From Aphrocallistes beatrix (lineage: Eukaryota > Porifera > Hexactinellida > Sceptrulophora > Aphrocallistidae), in NCBI GenBank assembly GCA_963281255.1, contig OY725488.1, positions 6,049,524-6,113,523 on the forward strand: a DNA stretch of 64,000 bases. The letters run 5' to 3'. Position numbers and translations under genes: made by a program. Below the pieces are notes generated by a model. The model was not told the DNA's origin. It did not search any database and saw nothing but the letters and a program-made list of their open reading frames with translations. Numbering within the stretch: the first letter of the stretch is position 1; each line of letters opens with the position of its first letter. Of the stretch, positions 40,245 through 49,744 are shown piece by piece.

Positions 40245-41678
40245 ATGGCAAATCGTATACGTAACAACTTGTATAACCTCTTTTTCCCTGCGGGTGGAGA
40301 TAAGAACGACCCAACCAATGACTCTACTCCCTCGCCCTCTCCCGGCCTCCAAAGTCCTTTCACAGAGGTGTTCTCCCTGGAAGGTCACACGAACACAGTG
40401 CGTTACCTGTGTCTAGTGCGGGATATGATGGTATCTTGCGGAGACGACGGAGTGCTAACGCTCTGGAACACTGAAACCTGTGCGCGCGTCTGCAGCACTG
40501 AGACTCACCACCTCGGAGTGTCCTGCCTCTACCAGCCCGCCTATTGGCACACGCGCCTCACCGACTCCTTCATACTCACTGCTTCTCCGCAACTCATCAG
40601 TCTCTGGCAGGTGGAGCGGGACCGGATCGAGCACCTCAAGGATTTTACGGGACACTCCGGGACAGTCCGCTGCCTGAACATCATAGAGCATGGAGTGGAC
40701 GGTGTGCTGTGTGCTGCAGGGACTAATGTGACCCTGTGGGAGAGAAATGGGAGGCTACTAAAGGAGCTGCCACGTCCCTGTGAAAGCTCATATCTGCACC
40801 ATACCATCATCCTGAATACGCCCGGTCAGTCCCGGCTCATCGGCGCCTCCTCACACCCGCTGATTGAGGCCTACTCAATCGATGACAGTTGTATAGAGTT
40901 CATTCCCCCACCGGAAGACTGGGACCTGTATAGAAGCAAGCACATGCGAGAGAACATCACGGATTTGGTGGAGGTTAGTAAGGCTGTGTTTGCCACAGGA
41001 TCCAAAGACGGTTCAATTATCCTGTGGAGCATGGAACTACTCCCTATCATCGTGTTCAACTTTCTACGTGACTACTGTATTGAGTCTTATGAAGAGATCT
41101 CGATCACAATAAAGGGGGGACCTGACACTAAACAGAAGCTGGTTTCCCGCTCATTTCCTCACGCAGTCCGCTGCTTCGCCGTGATACACCAGAGGTACGT
41201 GGTCTCAGGGGTGGGCCGGGCCATTAAAATATTCGACACCACGGTTACAAAAGAGGATCCTGTAGCCATTATTAAAAATGCGCACAAAGCGAATGTGACC
41301 TGTCTGGCGCTAATCTCAGAGGACACAGTACTGGCTAGCGGGGCTGAGGACGGGTCCATCCGTATCTGGATAGGCTCCGATCGGGGCAGTCCTCCCCTCT
41401 CCTTGACAACTGTCAAGCCTCTAGTGCAATGCCTCACAGCTAATCACCATCTCATCTTGATAGGGGAGGTGTTGCTTCACTCTCAGCAAGTCAACGCTAT
41501 ATGTGACTTGTGTCCGTTGGGGTTCGCATCTTGTGCAGACAATCAGATTTACTTGTACAAGGATTCGGGTTACGTAGAGAACACTGAGTATAATGCGATC
41601 CGGAAACTGTTAGCAAACAGCAATCACCCTCAACTCCAGAGGTTCTTCTCACAACTCAACCAAGGAAATACTTCATAG
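40245..41678 (+). CDS. WDR41: WD-repeat protein 41
   Basis: 477 aa, intronless. In animals WDR41 is the beta-propeller subunit of the C9orf72-SMCR8-WDR41 complex, which acts on lysosomes and autophagy. Sequence support: TEVFSLEGHTNTVRYLC (about 41-57) with SCGDDGVLTLWNTET, matching the first WDR41 blade; DFTGHSGTVRCL (about 131); FATGSKDGSIILW (about 248-260), with WDLYRSKHMRENITDL just before as in WDR41; AHKANVTCLAL...ASGAEDGSIRIWI (about 345-376); and a C-terminal IYLYKDSGYVENTEYNAIRKL like the vertebrate end. Length fits the family (about 460). The coding region is GC-richer than its flanks. The start is the first ATG in frame after upstream stops. Confidence 0.85.
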   Translation: MANRIRNNLYNLFFPAGGDKNDPTNDSTPSPSPGLQSPFTEVFSLEGHTNTVRYLCLVRDMMVSCGDDGVLTLWNTETCARVCSTETHHLGVSCLYQPAYWHTRLTDSFILTASPQLISLWQVERDRIEHLKDFTGHSGTVRCLNIIEHGVDGVLCAAGTNVTLWERNGRLLKELPRPCESSYLHHTIILNTPGQSRLIGASSHPLIEAYSIDDSCIEFIPPPEDWDLYRSKHMRENITDLVEVSKAVFATGSKDGSIILWSMELLPIIVFNFLRDYCIESYEEISITIKGGPDTKQKLVSRSFPHAVRCFAVIHQRYVVSGVGRAIKIFDTTVTKEDPVAIIKNAHKANVTCLALISEDTVLASGAEDGSIRIWIGSDRGSPPLSLTTVKPLVQCLTANHHLILIGEVLLHSQQVNAICDLCPLGFASCADNQIYLYKDSGYVENTEYNAIRKLLANSNHPQLQRFFSQLNQGNTS

Positions 41679-42229
41679 TGCTATTTTGTATATTTCTATT
41701 TAATTGTATTAGTATTAAAGAGTGGTCACCAAGTTCAACTTGTCTTGCATAGTAATTCGTTATAGTCAAACATCTCGAGATTGTCCTCTGTGGAGTGAAG
41801 TACTTAATTAATTGGGTGAGAAGAGATATTTGAATAGTCGGGAGTTTTGATAGAATAGAACTATACACATAACTGAAGTACATACTTTGAAAACTCTGAA
41901 CATTCAGAGAGTGATGAGAATATATTTATGTCGGTAGTGTTGATAATTGAAAACTTATCAGGTAGAGAAAATAGAACTAACCACGACAAATTCGAAAATT
42001 ATTAAATACAAGCACTTCGCGACTTGTAATTACTTGTAATATTAGTATTCATGAATAGTTCCCTAACCGAATACGAATATGTACTGATATTCGGTTGGGA
42101 ACCGAATATCAACTATTTGCCCAATTGTATTTGGTCTAACCGAATAATATCAAAATATTAAACTATTCGGTTGTAACCTTGGTTTATTTCTAGTTAAGCA
42201 AAAAGGAGGATTGTACGAATCGCTGAGTG
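41679..42229. other. WDR41 3' flank
   Basis: AT-rich. 42050-42180 contains a small inverted repeat (CCTAACCGAATA / TATTCGGTTGTAACC), perhaps a degraded MITE. No gene is seen. Confidence 0.4.
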
Positions 42230-42230
42230 G

Positions 42231-42302
42231 TGCTTCCCCAGGAATCGAACCTGGAATTCACAGGTGAAAGATGTATGTTTGAACCAATTAAACTAAAAAG
42301 CG
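42231..42302 (-). tRNA. tRNA-like unit, anticodon TTC (Glu type)
   Basis: The reverse strand folds as a cloverleaf: acceptor CGCTTTT/GGAAGCA, D stem GTTT/AAAC with loop AATTGGTTC, anticodon loop CTTTCAC (the usual Glu loop, anticodon TTC) on a four-pair stem, T stem CCAGG/CCTGG with loop TTCGATT. The T stem differs from the 36282 copy by a paired change (AG/CT for GG/CC contexts), while the flanks are almost the same. It could be a real divergent tRNA gene or a SINE head. No poly-A or clear retroposon tail was seen. Confidence 0.45.
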
Positions 42303-42460
42303 AAGTAGCGACTCATTTAGCCTCCCAACCTAATCTACTTCATAATACAAATTTATAGAGCATTAGTACCTATTCTCATCTCTTATGGTAGAGTTACAAC
42401 TAGACATTATGTATATTGATGTGTCTAGCACAATTACTGACGTGCTGTTCAGTGAATCTT
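42303..42460. repeat. Flank shared with the tRNA-like unit at 36282
   Basis: GAAGTAGCGACTCATTTAGC through CTAGACATTATGTA is nearly identical to 36353-36485. It continues with small indels to the ACAATTAC..ACGTG block. Together with the tRNA-like part this gives a repeat unit of about 250 bp. Confidence 0.6.
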
Positions 42461-42604
42461 TTTATCTTGAAACAGATCATATACGTAGTAGTTTATTATT
42501 GTACACGTCTAAATTATATTTCAGATGTTCACATATTGTTACCCTCCGAAATTGAATTTTCAATAAAAAATTACTTCTAAAATGCAGCCCTTTGCTTTTT
42601 ATAT

Positions 42605-42715
42605 ATCACGCTTGCCTAGGAATGTTGTTGTGTCGTTTCGGTTTAAGCCATTTTGGGCGAGGAAGCCATAAAACTTGGGGTCTTTTCTATAAATAGAAAA
42701 AACCCAAGGCATCCG
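42605..42715. repeat. Short interspersed repeat, copy 2
   Basis: Same unit as 34600-34700, with AAGCCATTTTGGGCG and GGGGTCTTTTCTATAAATAG. It ends about 115 bp before the dynein light chain start codon and may overlap its promoter or 5' UTR. Confidence 0.5.
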
Positions 42716-42829
42716 AAGTTAATAGAGTAACTAAGTCGAGGATAAAACTTACCAGAGCATAGCCTCGAAGTGCAAATAAGCACTAAGATATTTACCCTAT
42801 TTACTAGTACTAGGTATTCTGAGCCAGCA

Positions 42830-43171
42830 ATGGACGATTACCAGCAGTCGGAGGAGGGCATGTTCATTGCTGAAGAAGTCACACAGATCATAAAGGAGAC
42901 AGTGGATGGAGTCATCGGACAGAACAACTACGTGCACAACCGGGTGAACCAATGGACCTCCTCAATCATGGAACAGTGCCTGGCACAGCTGACTAAACTC
43001 GGGAAACCTTTCAAATACATCGTGACAGCAGTCGTGATGCAGAAGAATGGAGCGGGTCTACACACCGCCTCCAGCTGCTACTGGGATAACTCGACTGATG
43101 GCAGTTGCACCATCCGCTGGGAGAATAAGACCATGCACGTTATTGTCACCATCTTCGGTGTTGCAATCTGA
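42830..43171 (+). CDS. DYNLT1: Dynein light chain, Tctex1 family
   Basis: 113 aa, intronless. Tctex-type light chains dimerise on the cytoplasmic or axonemal dynein intermediate chain and bind cargo. The protein starts [17 protein letters not shown]. The ATG at 42830 fits the family start better than the upstream in-frame codons. Tctex1 features: a helix [30 protein letters not shown], then the strand-swap core [33 protein letters not shown] and a C-terminal [12 protein letters not shown]. Length matches DYNLT1/3 exactly. Neighbour on the + strand: TMEM138, another cilium-related gene. Confidence 0.92.
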   Translation: MDDYQQSEEGMFIAEEVTQIIKETVDGVIGQNNYVHNRVNQWTSSIMEQCLAQLTKLGKPFKYIVTAVVMQKNGAGLHTASSCYWDNSTDGSCTIRWENKTMHVIVTIFGVAI

Positions 43172-43665
43172 CAGGTGTCCCCTCAAAACACTTACCAAAC
43201 ACTACATACTATGTGTACTCATGTGGTATTCTTACTTTAATCACTTGTATGCTCTTAGTTTGTGCAAAAATTTAATCAAATCTGCTTATACGTAGCTTCT
43301 TTAGACATCCAATCAACTCGCAGTATTATATTCCCAGACCCAGTTTCCCATTAGACAGAAACGTTTTGAAATACTAAGTTTGAGGAATTTCAAGAGCTTT
43401 TGTTTTTCAGACAACTTTTTATTCATTATTTCAACGCAAAGCGCCAGAATATAAAAACTGATAATAGATTAATAATAGTTGAATTGGGTCCCTGAGTTAT
43501 ACTAGTAGTTAGATTCCTAATTTTAAGTGCATCTAACATTGTTGTCATTGAAGTTGTTATTTCGCTCTTTATGTTACTTCATTATGACTATCTTTACAGA
43601 AGGCTGTACTCAGCCGTTACTTGACACCAGTATGATTACGTACAGTACGTGTATAGTAGACCAGT
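43172..43665. other. Spacer between dynein light chain and TMEM138
   Basis: 3' UTR-like and AT-rich. An AATAAA-free stretch with a CAATCAACTCGCAG piece. No gene is seen. Confidence 0.35.
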
Positions 43666-44133
43666 ATGCTGGTGCTGATTCAGCACCTCCTGCTCCTGTT
43701 TGACTTATCCATCAACTCCTTCGTCTTCTTGTTGCTACCCAACAAGATAATCCTACTCATATTCGCTGTACTGCAAGACATCGGGATTCTCCTCTCCCTA
43801 TCTCTCTACTTTGTTACATTCATAAACACCAGCTACTTCAAGGCAGGCATAGTATTCCCTCTCATTAAGAAGTTCTGGCTGACACTCCTCCTTACTCTTC
43901 TTTATTTCGCATTCTCAATCTGTTTCCATGCTCTCTTCTTCTCTCACGCTTGGAACCGGCCTGATGGGTACGTAGACAGTTGGACTCCCTTACTCCAGAT
44001 ATTCTATGTGATACATAGAATCCTATCAGTTGTATTTTATTACAGTTACAAGCGGACATCTCTACGACTCTGCACTCCTTACTTCTACAACCCTGACACG
44101 TTGTTTGATGGTAAACTGGTTAAACAAACCTAG
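43666..44133 (+). CDS. TMEM138: Transmembrane protein 138
   Basis: 155 aa, intronless. TMEM138 is a four-span membrane protein of the ciliary transition zone region, needed for cilium assembly in vertebrates. Four hydrophobic segments lie near 1-25, 28-55, 66-90 and 115-135. Family landmarks: LSINSFVFLL (compare LFVNSF), LQDIGILL, FINTSYFKAGIV (compare FNTFVFQAGLV), the SICFHALFF segment, and a C-terminal YSYKRTSLRLCTPYFY (compare CYFYKRTAVRLGDPHFY). Length matches the human protein (162). An in-frame stop (TAG) lies two codons before the ATG, fixing the start. Confidence 0.9.
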   Translation: MLVLIQHLLLLFDLSINSFVFLLLPNKIILLIFAVLQDIGILLSLSLYFVTFINTSYFKAGIVFPLIKKFWLTLLLTLLYFAFSICFHALFFSHAWNRPDGYVDSWTPLLQIFYVIHRILSVVFYYSYKRTSLRLCTPYFYNPDTLFDGKLVKQT

Positions 44134-44302
44134 TTAACCTTCTTTAGTTGGCAACTTCATCTCTACTCTATCAAGCTATATTAACTGTATTATTTTATGA
44201 TACAATACACATCTTAAATTTAATTGAATTTAAGTCTAGGAAAAAGCCCTTCATATAGGATTATTAATGATAATTATTAAAATGGTTTTAAGCTTGATAA
44301 AC

Positions 44303-44647
44303 ATGTCTGCTTCCGGAGTTAAAGAGAAACAGACTAAGAAAGAGCTCGTATGTCGAATTAATTTCCTCCTTCAAGCAGGAATGCTCATACACAACTCGGG
44401 GCCCAGGTGTCTCCTGCCTCTATCTTCTTTCTATCTCAGAGAAGCTAACAACTGTGCACAGAAGTCGCTAGTTAAGATGGACGTGTCCATCAAACGAATG
44501 CTATGCAAGAGCTGCAGCACTTATCTGATGGCTGGAAGCACTGCTAGAACAAGGATGAAGAGGCTAAGGGGAACTTACTATGTCATCACTTGTCTGAATT
44601 GTTCCCGTGTTAAACGGATTAGAAAAAAGAGAACTGTAACCACCTGA
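44303..44647 (+). CDS. RPP21: Ribonuclease P protein subunit p21 (Rpr2 family)
   Basis: About 114 aa from the ATG at 44303 (MSASGVKEKQ); an in-frame ATG at 44267 would add 12 hydrophobic residues not found in the family. RPP21 is a zinc-binding subunit of nuclear RNase P, which trims tRNA 5' ends. Visible: an N-terminal helix CRINFLLQAGMLIHN, the block KMDVSIKRMLCKSCSTYLM with the first zinc Cys pair, and ITCLNCSRVKR with the second pair. Spacing matches the Rpr2/Rpp21 zinc ribbon. The acidic C-terminal tail of the human protein is absent. Confidence 0.88.
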   Translation: MSASGVKEKQTKKELVCRINFLLQAGMLIHNSGPRCLLPLSSFYLREANNCAQKSLVKMDVSIKRMLCKSCSTYLMAGSTARTRMKRLRGTYYVITCLNCSRVKRIRKKRTVTT

Positions 44648-44942
44648 CAAGAAATACAAGTGATGAAAACTCATTGAAACTAGAAATTCTTCCCGACTGT
44701 TAATTAGTGCCAAATACTATACCAAACATCCAATTTTATCAAGACAGCGATTAACATCTGATAAATATTATTGCGAGGAAGTGTCATCTCTTTCTTCAAT
44801 GCAATCTCAATTCGTGAATTGGTGCCAGAATGCAGGAGTTGTTGTATAAATTGTGAGGTTTGAAGTAAGAAACAATTCAATTACAATTTCAACATTTCAA
44901 CAACAAAACAACAACAACAACAACAAGAACACTAAACTGAAA

Positions 44943-45321
44943 ATGTCTGTCCACATGCAATCCTACTCTCCATTCAACAACTACTTCGGACTAGCTGATA
45001 TCATTACCAGCTCTACTCCATCCATCCAACCTCTCTCCTCTCTCCAACCTACCCGACTCCATCCAGTACAAACTGGAAGTTCAGAGACAGAGAGCTGCTC
45101 TCAACAGTGACAGTACTCTCGAGTCAGGTTCTGTGTGTTCTGTCAGAAGAGCAAGCGACCTCTCTCTCTCTACAAAGGTCTCACCGGCTAAGGACGCATC
45201 CGGTCGAGTAGTCTGCCCCTTCTTGAGACAGACGGTGTGTCCTCAATGCGGAGCTACTGGGGATGATGCACACACACTCAAATACTGTCCTGCTAACCAG
45301 CCTACTCTCATCTTCACTTAA
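44943..45321 (+). pseudogene. nanos: nanos homologue, zinc finger readable only across frames
   Basis: Nanos binds RNA with Pumilio to repress translation in germ cells. The start (ATG 44943) encodes [17 protein letters not shown] and the frame closes at 45108. The two CCHC fingers are recognisable but split: [16 protein letters not shown] (45129-45176, first frame), SHRL in a second frame near 45178, then [33 protein letters not shown] (45190-45305, third frame), ending at 45321. The residue spacing C2C-12-H-10-C of nanos is met if the frame changes are ignored. About three or four small indels lie within 250 bp. It is either a decayed gene, local assembly errors or unusual expression; neighbours of similar age are intact. 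Confidence 0.7.
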
Positions 45322-45744
45322 TTCAATTCATTTTGCCTGTACACATCTAAACATTACATGTATTTACACACTGTACATTAATTAAACACCATCTTCAAAA
45401 GAATCATATTTTTAAGGGAACCAGACCTACCTTATACACCATATACCTTTTTATAACACTAACCCCAAGGAATTGATATTGATCGTAACTGTTGAATATT
45501 ATGGGTTTTTTTCAGTTTTTCTCATCCTCATCCTATTCCACCTTCAAATTTGTAGATATATACTATCTCTTACTATTTAATGTCATATGTACATAATCTG
45601 TTTTAATGGAGTTGCACTATCGGTCTAATAGCCAGCTACTACTCCATTGATACACCTGCAATTTGTAAAACTAACAATTACGTTTCCAGTGTCTTATAAC
45701 TACATCTCCACTAGAAAATAGGTGCATTTGACTGGTTGTAAAAA
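45322..45744. other. Spacer between nanos and FTCD
   Basis: AT-rich, with no repeat shared elsewhere and no gene. It probably holds the nanos 3' UTR and the FTCD promoter. Confidence 0.35.
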
Positions 45745-47457
45745 ATGATTAAACTTTTTAGTAATATATTGCGAAGAAATTTATTAATCGCCCATCATTA
45801 TCCATATTTGGATAAATACGCAAGTGTTAGAACGATGTCAAAGATCATCGAGTGTGTTCCTAACTTCTCAGAAGGCCGGAATAAAGCTGTGATAGAAGCG
45901 ATTGGCAAATCAATAGAAGCAACACCCGGATGTACTCTCCTGAACGTAGAGCCAGGAGCCAGCACCAATAGGACTGTGTACACATTTTTAGGGGCCCCGG
46001 ATTCTGTGGTAGAGGGGGCCCTCGCGGCATCAAGAGTCGCGAGGAGGGATATCGACATGAGGGAGCAATCGGGAGAGCATCCTCGCATCGGCGCGTTGGA
46101 CGTATGTCCGTTCATCCCGGTTAGAAATGCCACATTCGAGGATTGCATCAGTTGCTCTAAAATATTCGGACAGAGACTGTCTGAGGAGTTGGGAGTGCCT
46201 GTCTATCTGTATGAGTTGTCTCAGGAACTGGCGTACCGGAAGAAGCTCGAAGACATAAGGAAGGGAGAATACGAGCAGCTTCCGAGTAAACTGGGTAAGG
46301 AGAAGTGGAAGCCTGATTTCGGTTCAGTTGAGTTCGTACCTGAGTGGGGTGCGACTGTTGCAGGCGCCCGTAAATTCCTGATCGCTTACAACGTGAACCT
46401 GCTAGGCACGAAGGAGCAGGCACACCGCATCGCTTTGAATATCCGTGAATCTGGACGGGGTCCGGGCGAGGAGGGTCTCTTCAAGGAGGTCCGTGCTATC
46501 GGGTGGAAGCTGGAGGAGGCGGACCTTGCGCAAGTGAGTGTGAATCTGGGGGATTGGCAAGTGACTAATCTGCACACTGTGTTCGAGGAGTGTAAACGGC
46601 AAGCTGCAGCGATGAAACTTTCAGTGGCGGGCAGTGAGCTGATCGGACTCATCCCACTCAGCGCGGTGCTAAATGCCGCAGATTTCTACATCCAACAAGA
46701 TGATCTGTTTATCCTCGAGGAGGAGCATAAAGTGAGATTAGTCGTAGACCGAGTAGGCCTCCACTCCATCTCCCCATTCGAGCCTAACAAGCGGATCTTG
46801 GAGTACATGCTCACGCACGAGCCCGCCCCCCTCCTCTCCATGTCACTGAGGGAGTTCATTCAGTCGGTTGGCGCCAGATCCCCTCTGCCAGGAGGAGGGT
46901 GTGTCGCAGCGCTTGTGAGTAGTCTTGGCGCCGCTCTCGGGTCGATGTACGGTCTGCTGTCGTATGGACAGCGAAAGTACGAACAGCTGGACCCTCTCAT
47001 GCGTGAGTGCATCCCCGTCCTACGCACTGCTTACGAGCAGCTCATGGCGCTCGTGCAAGAAGACTCCGACGCGTTTGAGAGTATCTTGAAGGCGAGCAGG
47101 ATGAAGAAGGACACTCAGGAGGAGAGTGCCAAGAGAGGAGAAGCGATGCAAGTAGCGACCAAACGAGCCATTGATTGCCCCCTGCAAGTGATGAAAGTCG
47201 CGAGTAGATGCTGGGAACCTATGTTGAAGATAGCAGCAGTAGGAAACGCACAAGCGCTATCAGATCTACAAGTGGGCGCTAAGGCACTCGAGTTTGGTTT
47301 GTGGGGTGCGAGTCGGAACGTGGAGGCTAACCTCCCAGCTCTCAAGGATGAGCAATTCAGTTTGGAAGCGAAGCAGTTATCCGCTCGCCTGTCCAAAGAA
47401 GGACAGGAGTATAGCGAGAGGATAATAAAGATAGTAGCAGATAGGTTGAGTAAATAG
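45745..47457 (+). CDS. FTCD: Formimidoyltransferase-cyclodeaminase
   Basis: 570 aa, intronless, bifunctional enzyme of histidine breakdown. It moves the formimino group from formiminoglutamate to tetrahydrofolate, then deaminates it to methenyl-THF. The transferase half (about 31-360) shows KIIECVPNFSEGRN, STNRTVYTFLG, the active-site SGEHPRIGALDVCPF, WGATVAGARKFLIAYN and LGTKEQAHRIALN. The cyclodeaminase half (about 370-570) shows ARSPLPGGGCVAALVSSLG, LSYGQRKYE and SDLQVGAKALEFGLWGA. The first 30 residues (MIKLFSNILRRNLLIAHHY) are extra compared with vertebrate FTCD, basic and hydroxyl/aliphatic-rich, and could be a mitochondrial leader; Met31 at 45835 would give the usual cytosolic form. 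The coding region is distinctly GC-richer than its flanks. Confidence 0.95.
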   Translation: MIKLFSNILRRNLLIAHHYPYLDKYASVRTMSKIIECVPNFSEGRNKAVIEAIGKSIEATPGCTLLNVEPGASTNRTVYTFLGAPDSVVEGALAASRVARRDIDMREQSGEHPRIGALDVCPFIPVRNATFEDCISCSKIFGQRLSEELGVPVYLYELSQELAYRKKLEDIRKGEYEQLPSKLGKEKWKPDFGSVEFVPEWGATVAGARKFLIAYNVNLLGTKEQAHRIALNIRESGRGPGEEGLFKEVRAIGWKLEEADLAQVSVNLGDWQVTNLHTVFEECKRQAAAMKLSVAGSELIGLIPLSAVLNAADFYIQQDDLFILEEEHKVRLVVDRVGLHSISPFEPNKRILEYMLTHEPAPLLSMSLREFIQSVGARSPLPGGGCVAALVSSLGAALGSMYGLLSYGQRKYEQLDPLMRECIPVLRTAYEQLMALVQEDSDAFESILKASRMKKDTQEESAKRGEAMQVATKRAIDCPLQVMKVASRCWEPMLKIAAVGNAQALSDLQVGAKALEFGLWGASRNVEANLPALKDEQFSLEAKQLSARLSKEGQEYSERIIKIVADRLSK

Positions 47458-47573
47458 TGCGATCGCTTTATTATAGTTCATTCGAAGTTCAACGTTTCTT
47501 GTTACAATTTAATTTTGAATTTCGATTTTACATATTATAATTCTCAGGAATTATCAAATGATTTAGCATAACT

Positions 47574-49095
47574 ATGAACGGTGTACTGACAGAATTCATC
47601 TCAGACAGCACAGCTGTGTTCAAAATTCACCTCACGAATTCTCTTATCGACACCCCTCTGGAACCTACCAATGGGCATTCCGAACAGCTCCCTCCTTTCA
47701 GTCCGAAGTACACGTACCAGATTTTCGGAGATGAAGAGTCTATATTTGGCTACAAGGACTTAAAAATATCTCTCTTCCTCACCCCTGCAGGACTCGAACC
47801 CTTCCTCAGGTTCCAGTTCTCAGAGAAGGTAGACTTCCATAAGTATGGAGTCAAGCCTGATGAAATCATAGAAAAAATTAACGAAGTAAGCATGGAATAG
47901 TTTACAGATAACACAGCTGGTGATGACTCGTGTTAATTTGCTATTTAGTTTTTACCCGTGAGTCCACTGCTGAAGTCAGATGAATTCTCTCAGAAGCTGA
48001 AACAGGAGGAAGCGTTCCAACCTCACGGGACGCTGCTCCTGAAATACACGGTCAGGGAGCGTGCGTTTGAGCTGTACAGGACCAGTTGCTACGATCAAGG
48101 ATTCCTGGCCTACCAGGAGAAGATACAGAACCTGATGGTGCTGTACATAGAGGGAGCTACTCAGCTCGTGCTGGAGGATGAGGACGACTATGACCGGTGG
48201 ATGTTCTACATAATTTATGAGAAGACCAAGTCTTCAGATGGAGTTATTACATATACATTCGTTGGATGTCTCAACGCATACAAGTACGCTGTGTACCATT
48301 CAGTGGAGATAGCAGTGCATTTCTCCTTTCTCTCTGTCTATGCTTAGGTTCTATTCATTCCCTGACAAGTTCAGGATACGAGTCAGTCAGGTGATGGTGA
48401 TTCCTCCTTTCCAGAGCCAAGGCCACGCGACCAGACTGATGGAGACGCTGGGCGTGGAGGTGGTCGGAGATGATTCGGTGTTTGATGTCGTAGTCGAGGA
48501 TCCGACCGAAGAGTTTGTGCGGGTGAGGGATTTTGTGGACTGCAAGAATGCGGTCAAATTGGATTGTTTTCGAAAAGAAAATATACATCAAAAGTAAGTG
48601 TTGACCATAACCATTATCTGTGACTGTATTAGAAGTTCTCACAGGGGAGGAGTAGGTTCTCCTACGAAATGAATCCCGAGAATCAGTACCACAGTATGAT
48701 TCACAGTATTACTGTCTCGTGTGTCTTATTTCATTTTATTTCCTAGTTTTAATAAGGAAATGGAACAGGAGTGTCGAGAGAAGTTAAAACTTCATCACAA
48801 GCAGTCTCGTCGGGTCCACGAAATACTCCGACTCAAACACACGAATCTCCTGGACCAGCAGCAATACAGGGAATTTAGGATATTCATTAAACAGAGACTA
48901 AACGCGCCATACATGCGTCTGCTCAGGAACCACGAGCACGCGCGCGCACGAGTGCCTAAAATGGATTTTGACCTCAATTTCTGTCTCGACGAGTTAGTAC
49001 CCTCCAAGGACAGGCAAGGGAACCTGCAGAATGCGTACCAAGAAACGGAGAAGGAGTACCAGCTCGTAATAGCCAAGTTGTTCAAGTTAGAGTAG
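47574..49095 (+). CDS. HAT1: Histone acetyltransferase type B catalytic subunit, four exons
   Basis: HAT1 acetylates free histone H4 at K5 and K12 before chromatin assembly. Exons: 47574-47885, 47949-48283, 48348-48593, 48747-49095. All introns (63, 64 and 153 bp) are GT-AG and the phases fit, giving about 413 aa, close to human HAT1 (419). Support: an N-terminal YTYQIFGDEESIFGYKDLKI, LKSDEFSQKLKQEEAF, YDRWMFYIIYEK, and FVGCLNAYK joined to FYSFPDKFRIRVSQVM across intron 2. The acetyl-CoA loop PPFQSQGHATRLMET has the Q/RxxGxG/A motif. EDPTEEFVRVRDFVD carries the catalytic Glu region, and the C-terminal QSRRVHEILRL block is typical. It lies 116 bp downstream of FTCD on the same strand. Confidence 0.93.
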
Positions 49096-49360
49096 TTTAC
49101 AATGGCTGGTAGTTCTGGTTCAACAGTACAAATTGTAAGTCATTTTAATCCAACTAGATTAGTTATTTTGTTTTAACAGGGCAGTTTGTTTGTAGTAGAT
49201 TGCAGCAGATGGCGAATTGGAAGATCACTGTATTTTAATTATTTGAGAGAATTAAAGCTTTAGAGTTCTGTATGTATGTAATTATAAAACTGAGCAGGAT
49301 CTTGTATACGAGAATTTCAGTTTTCTAATCAATAATCTAGAAATTGAAAATACAAGTCTA

Positions 49361-49744
49361 TCATTTCGGTCCTAAATGTCTCTTGAAGAGTGCGTTAATT
49401 TGATCCTTGGACAATCTCCCCTCTTGTCCTAATTGTAACTTCTTCTTAAGTTTAATCTCCTCATCCCGCCGCGCAGTCTCTACTTCCACACAGTGCATGA
49501 AACGGACGATCTCGTTCTTGCACATATCATCATCAAAATCTGACTTCTCCCAGCAGTTGAATACTGAGTACATGTCTGGGAGGCAAACTGGCGGGGCTTG
49601 CATCTCCCTTGAGGAGGCTACGCGCCACTTGAGAACGAGCGGTCGCTGCTTGGTCCCAGGAAGAACGTTGTAGCGAAGGAGGGGAGAAGTTATCATCGAA
49701 TCTACGTAGTTAATTTTCACAAAAGAAAACGTTAAAATTCGCAA
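49361..49744 (-). CDS. CHCHD1: Mitochondrial ribosomal small-subunit protein mS37 (CHCHD1)
   Basis: 127 aa or about 112 aa (Met16 is an alternative start), intronless. It faces HAT1 tail to tail. CHCHD1/mS37 is a twin CX9C protein of the mitochondrial small ribosomal subunit, imported by the Mia40 route or as a matrix protein. The helix pair shows C-LPDMYSVFN-C and C-KNEIVRFMH-C, both CX9C, with WEKSDFDDDM between, matching the WKQNEFRDDAC region of human CHCHD1. The upstream QRPLVLKWRVASSREM fits the PLILANRV segment. The C-terminus LSKDQINALFKRHLG matches the LPNKLNKLLQRF end. Confidence 0.85.
   Translation of the reverse strand: MRILTFSFVKINYVDSMITSPLLRYNVLPGTKQRPLVLKWRVASSREMQAPPVCLPDMYSVFNCWEKSDFDDDMCKNEIVRFMHCVEVETARRDEEIKLKKKLQLGQEGRLSKDQINALFKRHLGPK

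Noticed and set aside
42231-42302. Mitochondrial tRNA or inserted mitochondrial DNA
   Set aside because: The D arm looks mitochondrial-like, but no other mitochondrial sequence surrounds it and the same unit recurs at 36282 with the same nuclear-type flanks.
44853-45110. Upstream extension of the nanos frame before 44943
   Set aside because: It is Asn/Gln-rich from a CAA repeat and uses a non-ATG start; nanos-like sequence begins at the ATG at 44943.
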